Of a stretch of DNA of 9,432 nucleotides, positions 1 to 6,540 are shown in pieces. Location of the stretch: assembly GCA_029548025.1 (NCBI GenBank), contig JAKPOE010000207.1, forward strand, positions 1 through 9,432, in the 5' to 3' direction. Position 1 is the stretch's first letter. Each line of letters starts with the position of its first letter. The stretch is from Spirochaetota bacterium. Lineage in GTDB: Bacteria; Spirochaetota; UBA4802; UB4802. Position numbers and translations under genes: made by a program. The notes under the pieces were generated by a model, which was not told the origin of the DNA, did no database searches, and saw only the letters and a list, made by a program, of their open reading frames with translations.

Positions 1-79
1 TTTCCCGAGGAATATCAACCGATATATTTTTTAAATTGTGCTCACGGGCACCTTTAATACGAATAAATTGCTGACTCAT
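1..79 (-). CDS. uvrA: UvrA excinuclease subunit A, N-terminal fragment (runs off the window)
   Basis: Reading the minus strand from the ATG at 79-77 gives 26 codons beginning MSQQFIRIKGAREHNL and continuing KNISVDIPRE. This matches the start of UvrA, whose family opens with an (I/V)xGAxxHNLKNIxVxIPR block just before the first Walker A loop. UvrA is the ATP-binding damage-recognition subunit of UvrABC nucleotide excision repair and acts in the cytoplasm on DNA. The ATG overlaps the TGA of the upstream zinc-ribbon gene as ATGA, so the two are probably translationally coupled and share one mRNA. No separate Shine-Dalgarno was seen for uvrA. The rest of the gene lies outside the window, so domain integrity cannot be judged. 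Identification rests on a short but very characteristic stretch. Confidence 0.88.
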   Translation of the reverse strand, partial: MSQQFIRIKGAREHNLKNISVDIPRE

Positions 80-363
80 ATCTGGGTTACATTAGTAGAA
101 CCGCACATAGGACATATAATCTCTAAATCCTCAATATCCTCATCTTTTCTTTTTACAATAACGTCTTCCCATCGATAATCACAATCATCACAGGCCAAAA
201 TTACCGCTATATGTTTTTCATCTTCTTCAATCTCTTCCTGTTCATCCTGAGCATCATCCTCTATACTTTCTTCTTCAAGTAATTCCTCATCATCAAAACT
301 CTCTTCATAGAAGTCGTCTTCATATACTTCATCATCAAACTCTTTTTCAAATTCATTTGCCAT
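76..363 (-). CDS. Small acidic protein with C-terminal four-cysteine zinc ribbon, coupled to uvrA
   Basis: This 95-residue protein has two halves. Residues 1-50 are extremely acidic (29 Asp/Glu) and probably disordered. Residues 51-95 hold C58-x2-C61 and C84-x2-C87, the spacing of a rubredoxin-knuckle zinc ribbon, separated by a charged strand-like segment. No signal peptide or membrane segment is visible, so it should be cytoplasmic. The start ATG (361-363) follows a purine-rich AAGGG about 7 nt upstream, and the predicted promoter at 393-421 fits this start. The stop overlaps the uvrA start codon, which implies co-production with the repair protein. I do not recognise a named family. The acidic half could mimic DNA or bind a basic partner and the ribbon could bind nucleic acid or protein, but both are inference from composition. 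Confidence 0.85.
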   Translation of the reverse strand: MANEFEKEFDDEVYEDDFYEESFDDEELLEEESIEDDAQDEQEEIEEDEKHIAVILACDDCDYRWEDVIVKRKDEDIEDLEIICPMCGSTNVTQI

Positions 364-384
364 ACGCTATCACCCTTTTTAAGC

Positions 385-405
385 AGTATTTTACTATAAA
401 ATACT
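385..405. promoter_or_regulatory. Perfect 9+9 bp dyad over the -10 of the zinc-ribbon/uvrA promoter
   Basis: The sequence reads AGTATTTTA-CTA-TAAAATACT on the plus strand, a perfect inverted repeat with 9-bp arms and a 3-bp centre. It covers the predicted -10 hexamer and start point of the zinc-ribbon/uvrA transcript, which is where a repressor would act. It does not match the LexA boxes I know (CTGT-N8-ACAG, GAAC-N4-GTTC, TTTG-N5-CAAA), so calling it an SOS operator would be a guess. In AT-rich DNA a dyad of this size can occur by chance; its position gives it weight. Confidence 0.4.
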
Positions 406-421
406 ATTAACAATATATGAA
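393..421 (-). promoter_or_regulatory. Candidate sigma70-type promoter for the zinc-ribbon/uvrA operon
   Basis: On the minus strand a TTCATA -35 (416-421) is followed after 17 bp by TATAGT (393-398), a five-of-six match to the -10 consensus. Transcription would start near 386 and give a leader of about 22 nt before the ATG at 363. The -35 is a four-of-six match and the region is AT-rich, so support is moderate. Confidence 0.4.
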
Positions 422-477
422 TTCTTAAAAAACTATCTAACAAAAAAATGAAAAAATAAAAAATTTTTATCACAAAG

Positions 478-544
478 GTGACAAAACCAATACTGTCGTT
501 AAAATTTCACAATAGCAATTTTCATATTCCTTTTTGTCACAAAA
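478..544. repeat. Inverted GTGACAAAA motifs, including a 13-bp palindrome
   Basis: GTGACAAAA at 478-486 is repeated exactly in inverse orientation as TTTTGTCAC at 532-540. The second copy also forms the perfect odd palindrome TTTTGT-C-ACAAAA (532-544). Just left of the first copy, TCAC-AAAG-GTGA (about 470-481) is another short dyad with the same core. A weaker direct similarity follows both copies (a TACTGTCGTT-like stretch, then AAAATTTCA). The clustering of one core in both orientations upstream of the uvrA operon suggests protein binding sites, but no regulator can be named. Confidence 0.35.
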
Positions 545-611
545 GTTAGTATCGTTGAAATGGTCAATAAAATTTCAGTAATAATTAAAAAAAAATTGGT
601 TTGCTACACTG

Positions 612-632
612 AAAAATTGTAATTTACTACAA
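612..632 (-). terminator. Weak hairpin with T-run downstream of the secreted-protein gene
   Basis: In the minus-strand transcript, 632-617 can fold as TTGTA paired with TACAA around a short A-rich loop (one extra G-U pair), followed directly by five U residues. It lies about 36 nt past the stop codon at 668. The stem is short and A/U-rich, so termination would be inefficient. Confidence 0.25.
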
Positions 633-667
633 AATATACAAAACACTATTTTTTTTGTTTTTTAGCT

Positions 668-1309
668 TTAAGGCTTTATCAGTGTTTGTGGAATTGTTTC
701 CATAGTTCCTTTTTTACTTTTTGAACTTTTTGATTCTGGAATATCTATAATCTGAGGAAGCACATCGCTTTTGCTTAAAACAACATCCCACACACCAAAA
801 AAACCGCCAGCAGAAGAATATTCTTTAAACTCAACAAGCATTGTTTTGTTAACAATATATTCCCGTGTTATTTCAATGGTTACCCTGCTGTTATTGACAA
901 TCATATCACTGAAGGCTAATCTTTTCACAGGTTTACCATTACATGATACAATACACAGTGCATCAATCCCGGTTTTTTCTGGATCATCAAATGTTACAAA
1001 ATTTATATGAAGAAAATATTTTATATCATCAAGATTATCAAAAATGATGGTTGACCCATATTTTGATACAAACCATGCAACCCCGTCTATGATGGGATAA
1101 TCATCGTAGTTTACACTGCAGCGATAGATTTTTGCCCACTCCGAAATTTTTTTATAATCAAGAGCGGTTATCCACTTCCAGTTTATTAAATAAGTATCAG
1201 CAGCATTAAATGGGTACAATTTTACTATGGGCGATAGCTGCTGTGAATATGATGCAGAACATATAAGCAGGAAAATTATAGTATATAATGTTATAGTATA
1301 CTTTTTCAT
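668..1309 (-). CDS. Secreted or periplasmic protein of unknown function
   Basis: With the ATG at 1309 the product has 213 residues. It begins with a clear signal peptide: MKKYTITLY, a hydrophobic core (TIIFLLICSASYS), and probable cleavage before QQ near residue 23. The frame is open further upstream to a TTG at 1426, but that would place 39 hydrophilic residues before the signal sequence, so the internal ATG is preferred. No Shine-Dalgarno precedes any candidate start, so translation may be weak or nearly leaderless. The mature part is rich in aromatic residues and beta-prone, with a GGFFGVWDVVL segment near residues 168-178 and a Ser/Lys-rich, Pro-containing tail that looks disordered. No catalytic motif or family is recognised. 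Its neighbours on both sides are separated by about 300 bp, so it is probably transcribed alone. Confidence 0.7.
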   Translation of the reverse strand: MKKYTITLYTIIFLLICSASYSQQLSPIVKLYPFNAADTYLINWKWITALDYKKISEWAKIYRCSVNYDDYPIIDGVAWFVSKYGSTIIFDNLDDIKYFLHINFVTFDDPEKTGIDALCIVSCNGKPVKRLAFSDMIVNNSRVTIEITREYIVNKTMLVEFKEYSSAGGFFGVWDVVLSKSDVLPQIIDIPESKSSKSKKGTMETIPQTLIKP

Positions 1310-1626
1310 TGTTACAATTATTGTATGATAATACATAGAAGGCAAGAAATTTTTTACATGCAAAATATTTTCAGGAATACTTTGATTATCATTATTTTTG
1401 TGCAATGATATAGAGACTTTAATCAAAATACGGGGTCTATGTATAGCAAAAGCATGTTATTATCGGCACCTCTCACTGTGTTGTAATGATGAATCTGCAA
1501 TTTAATTGAATACAATACAGATACTAAATAAAAAATATATTGAACATGTAAATTGATTATCCATTAGAATGTATATGCAATAATGTTCCCGTATAAATAT
1601 TGCAGAGTAAAACTGCAATGCTTATT
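1310..1626. other. Intergenic region between the sensor gene and the secreted-protein gene
   Basis: About 317 bp, of which 1310-1426 is an in-frame extension of the neighbouring gene that I judge untranslated. It should carry the promoter of the secreted-protein gene, but only loose hexamers are visible (for example TACAAT about 15 nt before the ATG), and none is convincing. The left-hand two-fold symmetric segments near 1576-1619 are listed separately. Nothing else is seen. Confidence 0.5.
1576..1619 (-). terminator. Hairpin with alternative pairing just after the sensor gene stop
   Basis: Eight nucleotides past the stop codon, ATTGCAG (1613-1619, read on the minus strand) pairs perfectly with CTGCAAT (1599-1605) around a 7-nt loop. 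A further downstream copy of the arm at 1576-1582 can pair instead with 1598-1604, so two mutually exclusive hairpins are possible. No clear U-run follows, so this is at best a weak terminator or an mRNA 3' stabilising stem. Confidence 0.35.
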
Positions 1627-3282
1627 TCAACTTAACAGTATTTGATCTTTTTTATGTGCATGTAGTTCTTTTTCCACTGGATTGAAGTATTTTATGCATA
1701 GCACCTGATTACCTTTATCATTATATTTTATTTCATCAAATATCTGTCTTGCAAGTAAAATCCCTCTACCATGCTGTAATAATGATTCTTCAGTAATCTG
1801 CTCAGCAGACCTGCTTAAATATTTTTTATGATCAAATCCTTTTCCCTGGTCAGATATCTTAATTACTATCCTTTCACTATTAACCATAAATTCTACCTTG
1901 ATTTTTTTATCTTTGTTATCTTTTTCATTAATCTTTTGCGTCATATAATCAAAATATACATCATCCTGAAGCTTTAATAATTTATCTTCATAGGTTATAT
2001 CTAAATTACCATGTTCAATTGCATTGATAAGCAGTTCGCTGATTACTAATCGCAACTGAGCAATTGCATTGTGCGGCAAAAATTTTTTAACATTTAATAT
2101 AATTCTATGAGTAATCTCATCCGCTAAAAGTAATGAATTTGAAATTTCATATTTTACATGTTCATAAAGAAATGAATCAATAATTTCATTTTCTATTATC
2201 TTTGAGGCTTTGCCAATTATTTCCATCCTTCCATTAGTGGTAACGGATTCAAGTGTTACAAACATTTCAATAGGTTCTATCATTTTGTTAGTTTTAAATT
2301 CAGCGTAAAATCCCATCTTCTTTTTATCATATAATGACCGTTCAATATTCTTTTTCAACATTTGCTTTTTGAACACATCGTTGTCATTATCAAAATACAG
2401 GTAATCATAAAAATTATTACCAATGACAGCGCTGGACTTTAATTTTAGATACTCGTTAACAGATTTATTAATGGTAAATATTTCCCCCTGCTCACTCATC
2501 GTAAAAATCATATCATCAGTTGATTCAATTAAAAACCGGTACTTTTGTTCTGATAATGATAATTTATCATTTGTTTTTTGCAACTGTTCAGTTCTTCTCT
2601 GAACTTTCGTCTCAAGTTTTTCTTTAAACCTGTTGAACAAACGTGCAGAAAACCAGCTCACTACCAGTGCAAATATAGTTAACAAACCAATGGAAATAAA
2701 ACCACCTGTCAGGTAATATTTATTTATATATTGTATTTTTTCGTTTGAAACCTTATCTATATCGCTTACTATATCTTCCATCATTTGTAACAATTTTTGT
2801 TCATTTGCAAATGAATTATTTATAATATTTTTACTGCTATAAAAATCCAGATCATTATAATTCACTATATAGGATAAAAACTCATTATTTACCTGCTTAT
2901 AAAAATTTGTAAATTTTATAATTTTCACATGAATGCCTTTCATATCCTTGCACATAATGCCCAGATTAAATAATTGATTCTGGATATTTTGTGCGTTATA
3001 CGAATATTCATGAATTTTATGTTGATAGGTATTAAAAGAAATACCTTCAAGAATTATAATTTTCCCATTATTAAATTGTTTTTGCAATTCAATCTGAATA
3101 TTCTTGGCTGTTTCCAATGATTCTATAAACTGTGATATATAGCTATTATATTCATGGGTAGTATACAGGCTTATAATACCTGATAAAACAGTTATTATAA
3201 TAAAAGGAATAAAAATATATATTATATTAAAATGTTTAATTAGTAAACGCTTGATATTAATCATAAACCACAACCATGCCAT
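1627..3282 (-). CDS. Membrane sensor with PAS domain and RsbW-like ATPase (anti-sigma-factor kinase type)
   Basis: The 551-residue product has, in order, a TM helix (about 17-40), a helical extracytoplasmic sensor of some 150 residues, a second TM helix (192-216), a coiled coil (217-246), a PAS domain (about 246-362) and a GHKL ATP-binding domain (about 395-533). The ATPase shows an N box (E416LLINAIEHGN), a G1 box (D478QGKGFD) and a G2 box (H504GRGILLAR). The region between PAS and ATPase has no H-E/D-x-x-N/T phosphoacceptor box, so this is not a standard histidine kinase. The ATPase resembles RsbW/SpoIIAB-type serine kinases, including an insert after the N box seen in such proteins. The likely role is to sense an external signal and phosphorylate an anti-sigma-antagonist or related partner; no partner gene is in the window. 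The ATG at 3282 and another at 3264 are both possible and neither has a good ribosome site. The gene is visibly more AT-rich than its neighbours. Confidence 0.85.
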   Translation of the reverse strand: MAWLWFMINIKRLLIKHFNIIYIFIPFIIITVLSGIISLYTTHEYNSYISQFIESLETAKNIQIELQKQFNNGKIIILEGISFNTYQHKIHEYSYNAQNIQNQLFNLGIMCKDMKGIHVKIIKFTNFYKQVNNEFLSYIVNYNDLDFYSSKNIINNSFANEQKLLQMMEDIVSDIDKVSNEKIQYINKYYLTGGFISIGLLTIFALVVSWFSARLFNRFKEKLETKVQRRTEQLQKTNDKLSLSEQKYRFLIESTDDMIFTMSEQGEIFTINKSVNEYLKLKSSAVIGNNFYDYLYFDNDNDVFKKQMLKKNIERSLYDKKKMGFYAEFKTNKMIEPIEMFVTLESVTTNGRMEIIGKASKIIENEIIDSFLYEHVKYEISNSLLLADEITHRIILNVKKFLPHNAIAQLRLVISELLINAIEHGNLDITYEDKLLKLQDDVYFDYMTQKINEKDNKDKKIKVEFMVNSERIVIKISDQGKGFDHKKYLSRSAEQITEESLLQHGRGILLARQIFDEIKYNDKGNQVLCIKYFNPVEKELHAHKKDQILLS

Positions 3283-3303
3283 TAATATTTTTATATAAAT
3301 TTT

Positions 3304-3340
3304 AGTATTGAATTTAAAGATTAATGAATCAACACGTGTT
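3304..3340 (-). promoter_or_regulatory. Possible promoter and AACACGTGTT palindrome upstream of the sensor gene
   Basis: On the minus strand TTGATT (3327-3332) and AATACT (3304-3309) are 17 bp apart, each a four-of-six match to the sigma70 hexamers, and would start transcription about 15 nt before the ATG. The perfect 10-bp palindrome AACACGTGTT (3331-3340) touches the -35, a plausible operator position. Both signals are short and could be chance. Confidence 0.25.
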
Positions 3341-3430
3341 TAAAAAATTATGAAGATAGCATAATTATATTGTAAAATTTACTATTACATGCCAATAAAA
3401 CCATTAATATAAATTGATACAAAGTAGATA

Positions 3431-3449
3431 GTTGTTGCTTGATAACAAC
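3431..3449. promoter_or_regulatory. GTTGTT-N7-AACAAC dyad in the divergent spacer
   Basis: A perfect 6+6 bp inverted repeat with a 7-bp centre lies about 110 bp before the protease start and 150 bp before the sensor start. Its symmetry and position between divergent genes suggest a regulator site. No confident -35/-10 pair was found for the plus-strand gene, so its relation to a promoter is unknown. Confidence 0.25.
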
Positions 3450-3557
3450 AAGGATACCATTACATTGTATAGTAGTAATTTATAACCTGAATCAGAAAAA
3501 TGATTGCCTATATACTGGATATACAACCTACTATGTTTATACAAACAGGGATATACC

Positions 3558-4817
3558 ATGAACCATTATAAACAAATGTACATCACCATACGTTGCATAA
3601 CACTGCCAATCATACTTTGCCTTAGCATCATAGCATTACCTTCATGCAGTGACAGCACTAACGGCTATGTGCCATCATGGACTATCATGGTATATATGGA
3701 TGGTGATAACAACCTTGAACGGTATGCACTTGCTGATTTTAATGAGATGGAACAGGTGGATACAAACGGGCATAGCATCAATGTCATTGTCCTCCTTGAC
3801 CGTTGTGATGGTGAAACGACAGCCGATGGTGATTGGAAAGGCACTCGTCTGTATAAAATTTTGCATGATACCAACAGCTCAAAAATAAACTCTGAAAGAT
3901 TAGCCGACAGCCGCTATTTAAAAATAACAAACATCGGCGATAGCGATGAATTGAACATGGGAAATCCCGATACTTTAAGTAATTTTATTTCTTTTGGTAA
4001 AGAAAATTATCCGGCAGATTATTATAGCCTTATACTATGGGACCATGGTTCGGGATGGCGCAGCACCAATAGCACTGCTTTGATTGCATCTGAACCTCAG
4101 ACATTTAAAGCAGTATGTGTGGATGCTACAAGCGCTAACGATATTTTGGAAATGAAAGAGGTGAAGCAGGCATTGCTTGGAAAAGGGCTAACGCTCATTG
4201 GTTTTGATGCATGCCTTATGAGTATGGCAGAGGTTGCCTACCAGCTTAAAGATTGTGCGCGCTACATGGTTGCATCTGAAGATTTAGAACCTGCAAGTGG
4301 CTGGCTCTATAGCAACTTCCTTAATTATTTTATTGCATCGGGCAGAAGCCCCATCGATTTAGGACAATCAATTATTGACGCTTATGCCCTTTATGGTTCC
4401 TACCCCATGTCAATGGTTGATCTCAGTAACATTGACGTTATGACTGGTGCCATTGATTCATTATCATCAGCATTAATAACACATATTGATGCTATTAAAG
4501 ATACCATTAGCACAGCACGTGACAAAACGTTAGCATTTCAAAGTTCATCATCACCACCGTATGCATACATCGATTTGTATGATTTTTTGTTGAACATATC
4601 ATCTGTTAATGAAGTTTCTTACGAAGTAAACGATGCAATGAATGCCGTGAAAAGTGCTGTGCTCTATCATTACCGTGGTGATTACACACATTCAAACGGA
4701 TTATCCATCTATTTTCCACAATCAGATACCGATAGCGAATACAGCAGCTACAATACCTATACTATTGACTTTGCACAAACCCTGTGGGATGATTTCCTGG
4801 CAGAATATTTTCAGTAA
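3558..4817 (+). CDS. Clostripain-family (C11) cysteine protease, predicted lipoprotein
   Basis: From the ATG at 3558 the product has 419 residues. AGGG about 8 nt before this ATG and a proper signal peptide behind it make it a better start than the TTG at 3504. Residues 1-30 form a lipoprotein-type signal (basic start, hydrophobic core, LPSC lipobox with C30), a slightly relaxed lipobox. The mature part opens with WTIMVYMDGDNNLE, the conserved first strand of family C11. The catalytic histidine is seen in the WDHGSGW motif (H163), and the nucleophile in GFDACLMSMAEVA (C219); their spacing of 56 residues fits clostripain-type enzymes. Such proteases usually cleave after Arg or Lys and often self-activate. 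The enzyme would sit on the outer face of a membrane and act on external or envelope proteins. It is divergent from the sensor gene and convergent, with a 2-nt gap, with the AttH/CrtC-like gene. Confidence 0.88.
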   Translation: MNHYKQMYITIRCITLPIILCLSIIALPSCSDSTNGYVPSWTIMVYMDGDNNLERYALADFNEMEQVDTNGHSINVIVLLDRCDGETTADGDWKGTRLYKILHDTNSSKINSERLADSRYLKITNIGDSDELNMGNPDTLSNFISFGKENYPADYYSLILWDHGSGWRSTNSTALIASEPQTFKAVCVDATSANDILEMKEVKQALLGKGLTLIGFDACLMSMAEVAYQLKDCARYMVASEDLEPASGWLYSNFLNYFIASGRSPIDLGQSIIDAYALYGSYPMSMVDLSNIDVMTGAIDSLSSALITHIDAIKDTISTARDKTLAFQSSSSPPYAYIDLYDFLLNISSVNEVSYEVNDAMNAVKSAVLYHYRGDYTHSNGLSIYFPQSDTDSEYSSYNTYTIDFAQTLWDDFLAEYFQ

Positions 4818-4819
4818 AA

Positions 4820-5833
4820 TCAATTTTTAATAACTGCTATCTCCCTGATTGGCTGTAAACCATGCATGGTATCATCAGTCAGTATTTCAAAGGCACATCT
4901 ATTCTTTGTTTTTAAGGTCCATTGATCGTTGCCCACTTTACAGGTTATTTCACATGATGCAATCTTGGTGTTGAGGCAATACTTTATACCACCAGGTGGA
5001 TTGTAATAGGGAAGACATACAAAATCTTCTTTCAATGCAACAATTGAACCTTTCACAGTACTATTTTTTTCCACTGCTTTAAAGTCCCAATAAAAATAAC
5101 CAAACCGTGCCCTGCATAGCAATTTTGATAACGAATTGAGTGCATATTCATTTCCTTTGTATCGTAACACCAGTGGCGTCATAAACGGAGTAAAGAGGGG
5201 CCCTACCTTTATGCGAGCTGTTGCCAATTCCAGAAAAGCGTCTGGCTCATTGTCAAAGCCACAAACCTGCCCCCACGCATAGTGGTCGGTATGCTTTGAA
5301 CCCCAGTTATGATTTTGGCTTCCAACCCAGTTCATTATCTCTATCGTTTCACCATTTATCTGTATAGAACCATTAAACCGTGCAAATGGCAAACCCACCA
5401 GCGTTTTTGCTTTGGGAAGTTTTGCAGTGTAAAGTTTTGCCGGGTACAAAAAAAGCGGGTCGCTGTTCCCTGAATAGGTTACATCCCACTGTATTGTTTC
5501 ATCACCATACGCAATGCACCCGTAGGCTATTCCAGGCATTAAAACTGCATCTCCAATCACAATATTGAAATCGTCCGGTGCAAAACTGCATTGTGAAATT
5601 GGATACTCAGCCTTTAATGCTCTATGATGACCTTCTCCATCAAAAACTATCGCCCACAATTCCCCTAAAGCATTTCTATGATTTTTTGCAGGCTGAAAGA
5701 TGGTATAGCGTATCCAGAACGCTAATGGCTTTTGAGGATGATTGGCACGGATAAAAAAACTTTCATAATGCCCTCTGTTATCGGGATTATATTGTACATA
5801 GTTGGCTGAAATCATAAGCTCTTCCTTATTCAT
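4820..5833 (-). CDS. AttH/CrtC-like lipocalin-type protein (hydroxyneurosporene synthase / tocopherol cyclase-like)
   Basis: The 337-residue product is beta-rich and shows the signature of the CrtC/AttH-like double-lipocalin fold, MNWVGSQNHNWGSKHTDHYAWGQ (residues 167-189), with the NHNWG core at 174-178. The first half contains alternating aromatic strands (FWIRYTIF, LGELWAIVFD), and a second barrel runs from about 190 to the end. Known members hydrate carotenoids (CrtC) or cyclise tocopherol precursors; many bacterial members are uncharacterised and probably act on hydrophobic isoprenoids or lipids. No signal peptide is visible. The start is firm: an AGGAGG ribosome site lies 6 nt before the ATG at 5833. 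The four-helix membrane-protein gene lies 48 bp upstream on the same strand, so the two are probably co-transcribed. The 3' end nearly abuts the convergent protease gene (2-nt gap). The exact substrate is unknown. Confidence 0.72.
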   Translation of the reverse strand: MNKEELMISANYVQYNPDNRGHYESFFIRANHPQKPLAFWIRYTIFQPAKNHRNALGELWAIVFDGEGHHRALKAEYPISQCSFAPDDFNIVIGDAVLMPGIAYGCIAYGDETIQWDVTYSGNSDPLFLYPAKLYTAKLPKAKTLVGLPFARFNGSIQINGETIEIMNWVGSQNHNWGSKHTDHYAWGQVCGFDNEPDAFLELATARIKVGPLFTPFMTPLVLRYKGNEYALNSLSKLLCRARFGYFYWDFKAVEKNSTVKGSIVALKEDFVCLPYYNPPGGIKYCLNTKIASCEITCKVGNDQWTLKTKNRCAFEILTDDTMHGLQPIREIAVIKN

Positions 5834-5881
5834 AAAGAACCTCCTGTCGTTAGGTATGTACTAAAATATTTTTGGCGATAG

Positions 5882-6349
5882 TTACTGTGAATCATAGTTT
5901 TTGCATTCATTGTTATACCGCCTGTATACTATAAACAAGCAAAAAATCCATAGCCCTAAAGGAAAATCTGTTATAACAATTATTATATTTGCCAGATTGT
6001 TCCAGCCATTGTGAAAAACACTTCCCCCTATAAATGCTGTTAATCCGCATAATGACGATGTAAATTTCATAGTGCACAGTGGTATAACCATAGCAATATA
6101 TGTTTGCGCGTCTTTATACAAGAGCAGTGAACAGACAGTAACTCCCGACATCATTGATAAACATAAGATTTTATAAAACTGACTTTGTTCATGTGCCAGT
6201 GGCAGTGCCGGGAAAATTTTTTGCGACACTGCATTAATAATTGCCATCAGTTGTGGATGTAAAAATATAAAAACAAATGCTGTAACCGTAAACGCTATTG
6301 TGTAAAGCAACCCTGTTACGGTAATCAAACGGATGATTTTTTTATTCAT
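5882..6349 (-). CDS. Four-helix integral membrane protein of unknown function
   Basis: With the ATG at 6349 the product has 155 residues. TM segments are predicted near 9-30, 60-78, 83-110 and 119-143, followed by a basic YRRY stretch and a short hydrophilic tail that would be cytoplasmic. A GGAGG ribosome site lies about 10 nt before this ATG; an upstream in-frame ATG at 6370 has GAGGG about 9 nt before it and would add seven residues. The MNKKII start is the more usual one for a membrane protein. No catalytic motif or named family is recognised. It lies directly upstream of the AttH/CrtC-like gene (48 bp gap, same strand), which suggests a shared membrane- or lipid-related role, for example anchoring or handling a hydrophobic substrate. 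That role is inference from context only. Confidence 0.7.
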   Translation of the reverse strand: MNKKIIRLITVTGLLYTIAFTVTAFVFIFLHPQLMAIINAVSQKIFPALPLAHEQSQFYKILCLSMMSGVTVCSLLLYKDAQTYIAMVIPLCTMKFTSSLCGLTAFIGGSVFHNGWNNLANIIIVITDFPLGLWIFCLFIVYRRYNNECKNYDSQ

Positions 6350-6414
6350 AAAAAATAATCCTCCAATCATGTGATGATTCCCTCAATGTCATTACGGGCT
6401 TTTCCAGAAAATGA

Positions 6415-6466
6415 TGTATTGTTTTTGTGGGCGTATCGCAATACGCCCTTACTATAGTACAATACA
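6415..6466. repeat. REP-like nested palindrome between the GMC operon and the membrane-protein gene
   Basis: The core is a perfect 8+8 bp hairpin, GGGCGTAT-CGCA-ATACGCCC (6429-6448), much GC-richer than its surroundings. Outside it TGTATTGT (6415-6422) and ACAATACA (6459-6466) form a second perfect 8-bp pair, giving a nested 52-bp palindrome. On the minus strand GTAA directly precedes the core (6452-6449), like the short conserved head of REP elements that are mobilised by Y1 transposases. A separate palindrome CCCTGCAGGG lies at 6472-6481. No U-run follows the core on either strand, so it is unlikely to be a simple terminator, though it may stabilise or partly terminate the GMC mRNA. Confidence 0.6.
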
Positions 6467-6540
6467 ATATCCCCTGCAGGGTTCTTATTCTTTTGTATCA
6501 TGTTTGGCTAACCATAATCCGACTATTGTTGAATGCTATA

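Larger units (their letters stand above)
364..667. other. Intergenic region between the secreted-protein gene and the uvrA operon
   Basis: About 300 bp without a convincing gene, very AT-rich with several A/T runs. It holds the promoter and dyad described for the uvrA operon, a pair of GTGACAAAA-type inverted motifs, and a weak hairpin that may end the neighbouring transcript. Both flanking genes are on the minus strand, so this is the 3' side of one and the 5' side of the other. A possible 70-codon minus-strand frame here (261-473) overlaps the zinc-ribbon gene and looks like a shadow. Confidence 0.6.

Noticed and set aside
771..1010. Plus-strand frame of 79 codons
   Set aside because: It lies wholly inside the minus-strand secreted-protein gene, has no ribosome site and no recognisable protein pattern.
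3504..3557. TTG at 3504 as start of the C11 protease
   Set aside because: It would place 18 residues before the signal peptide; the ATG at 3558 has a ribosome site and a normal lipoprotein signal.
4807..4828. Bidirectional terminator between the convergent genes
   Set aside because: The only stem is five A/T pairs with a 4-nt loop followed by a short T-run, too weak to call.
6471..6482. CCCTGCAGGG as a second REP unit
   Set aside because: The 10-bp palindrome has no loop and no head sequence and may be chance.
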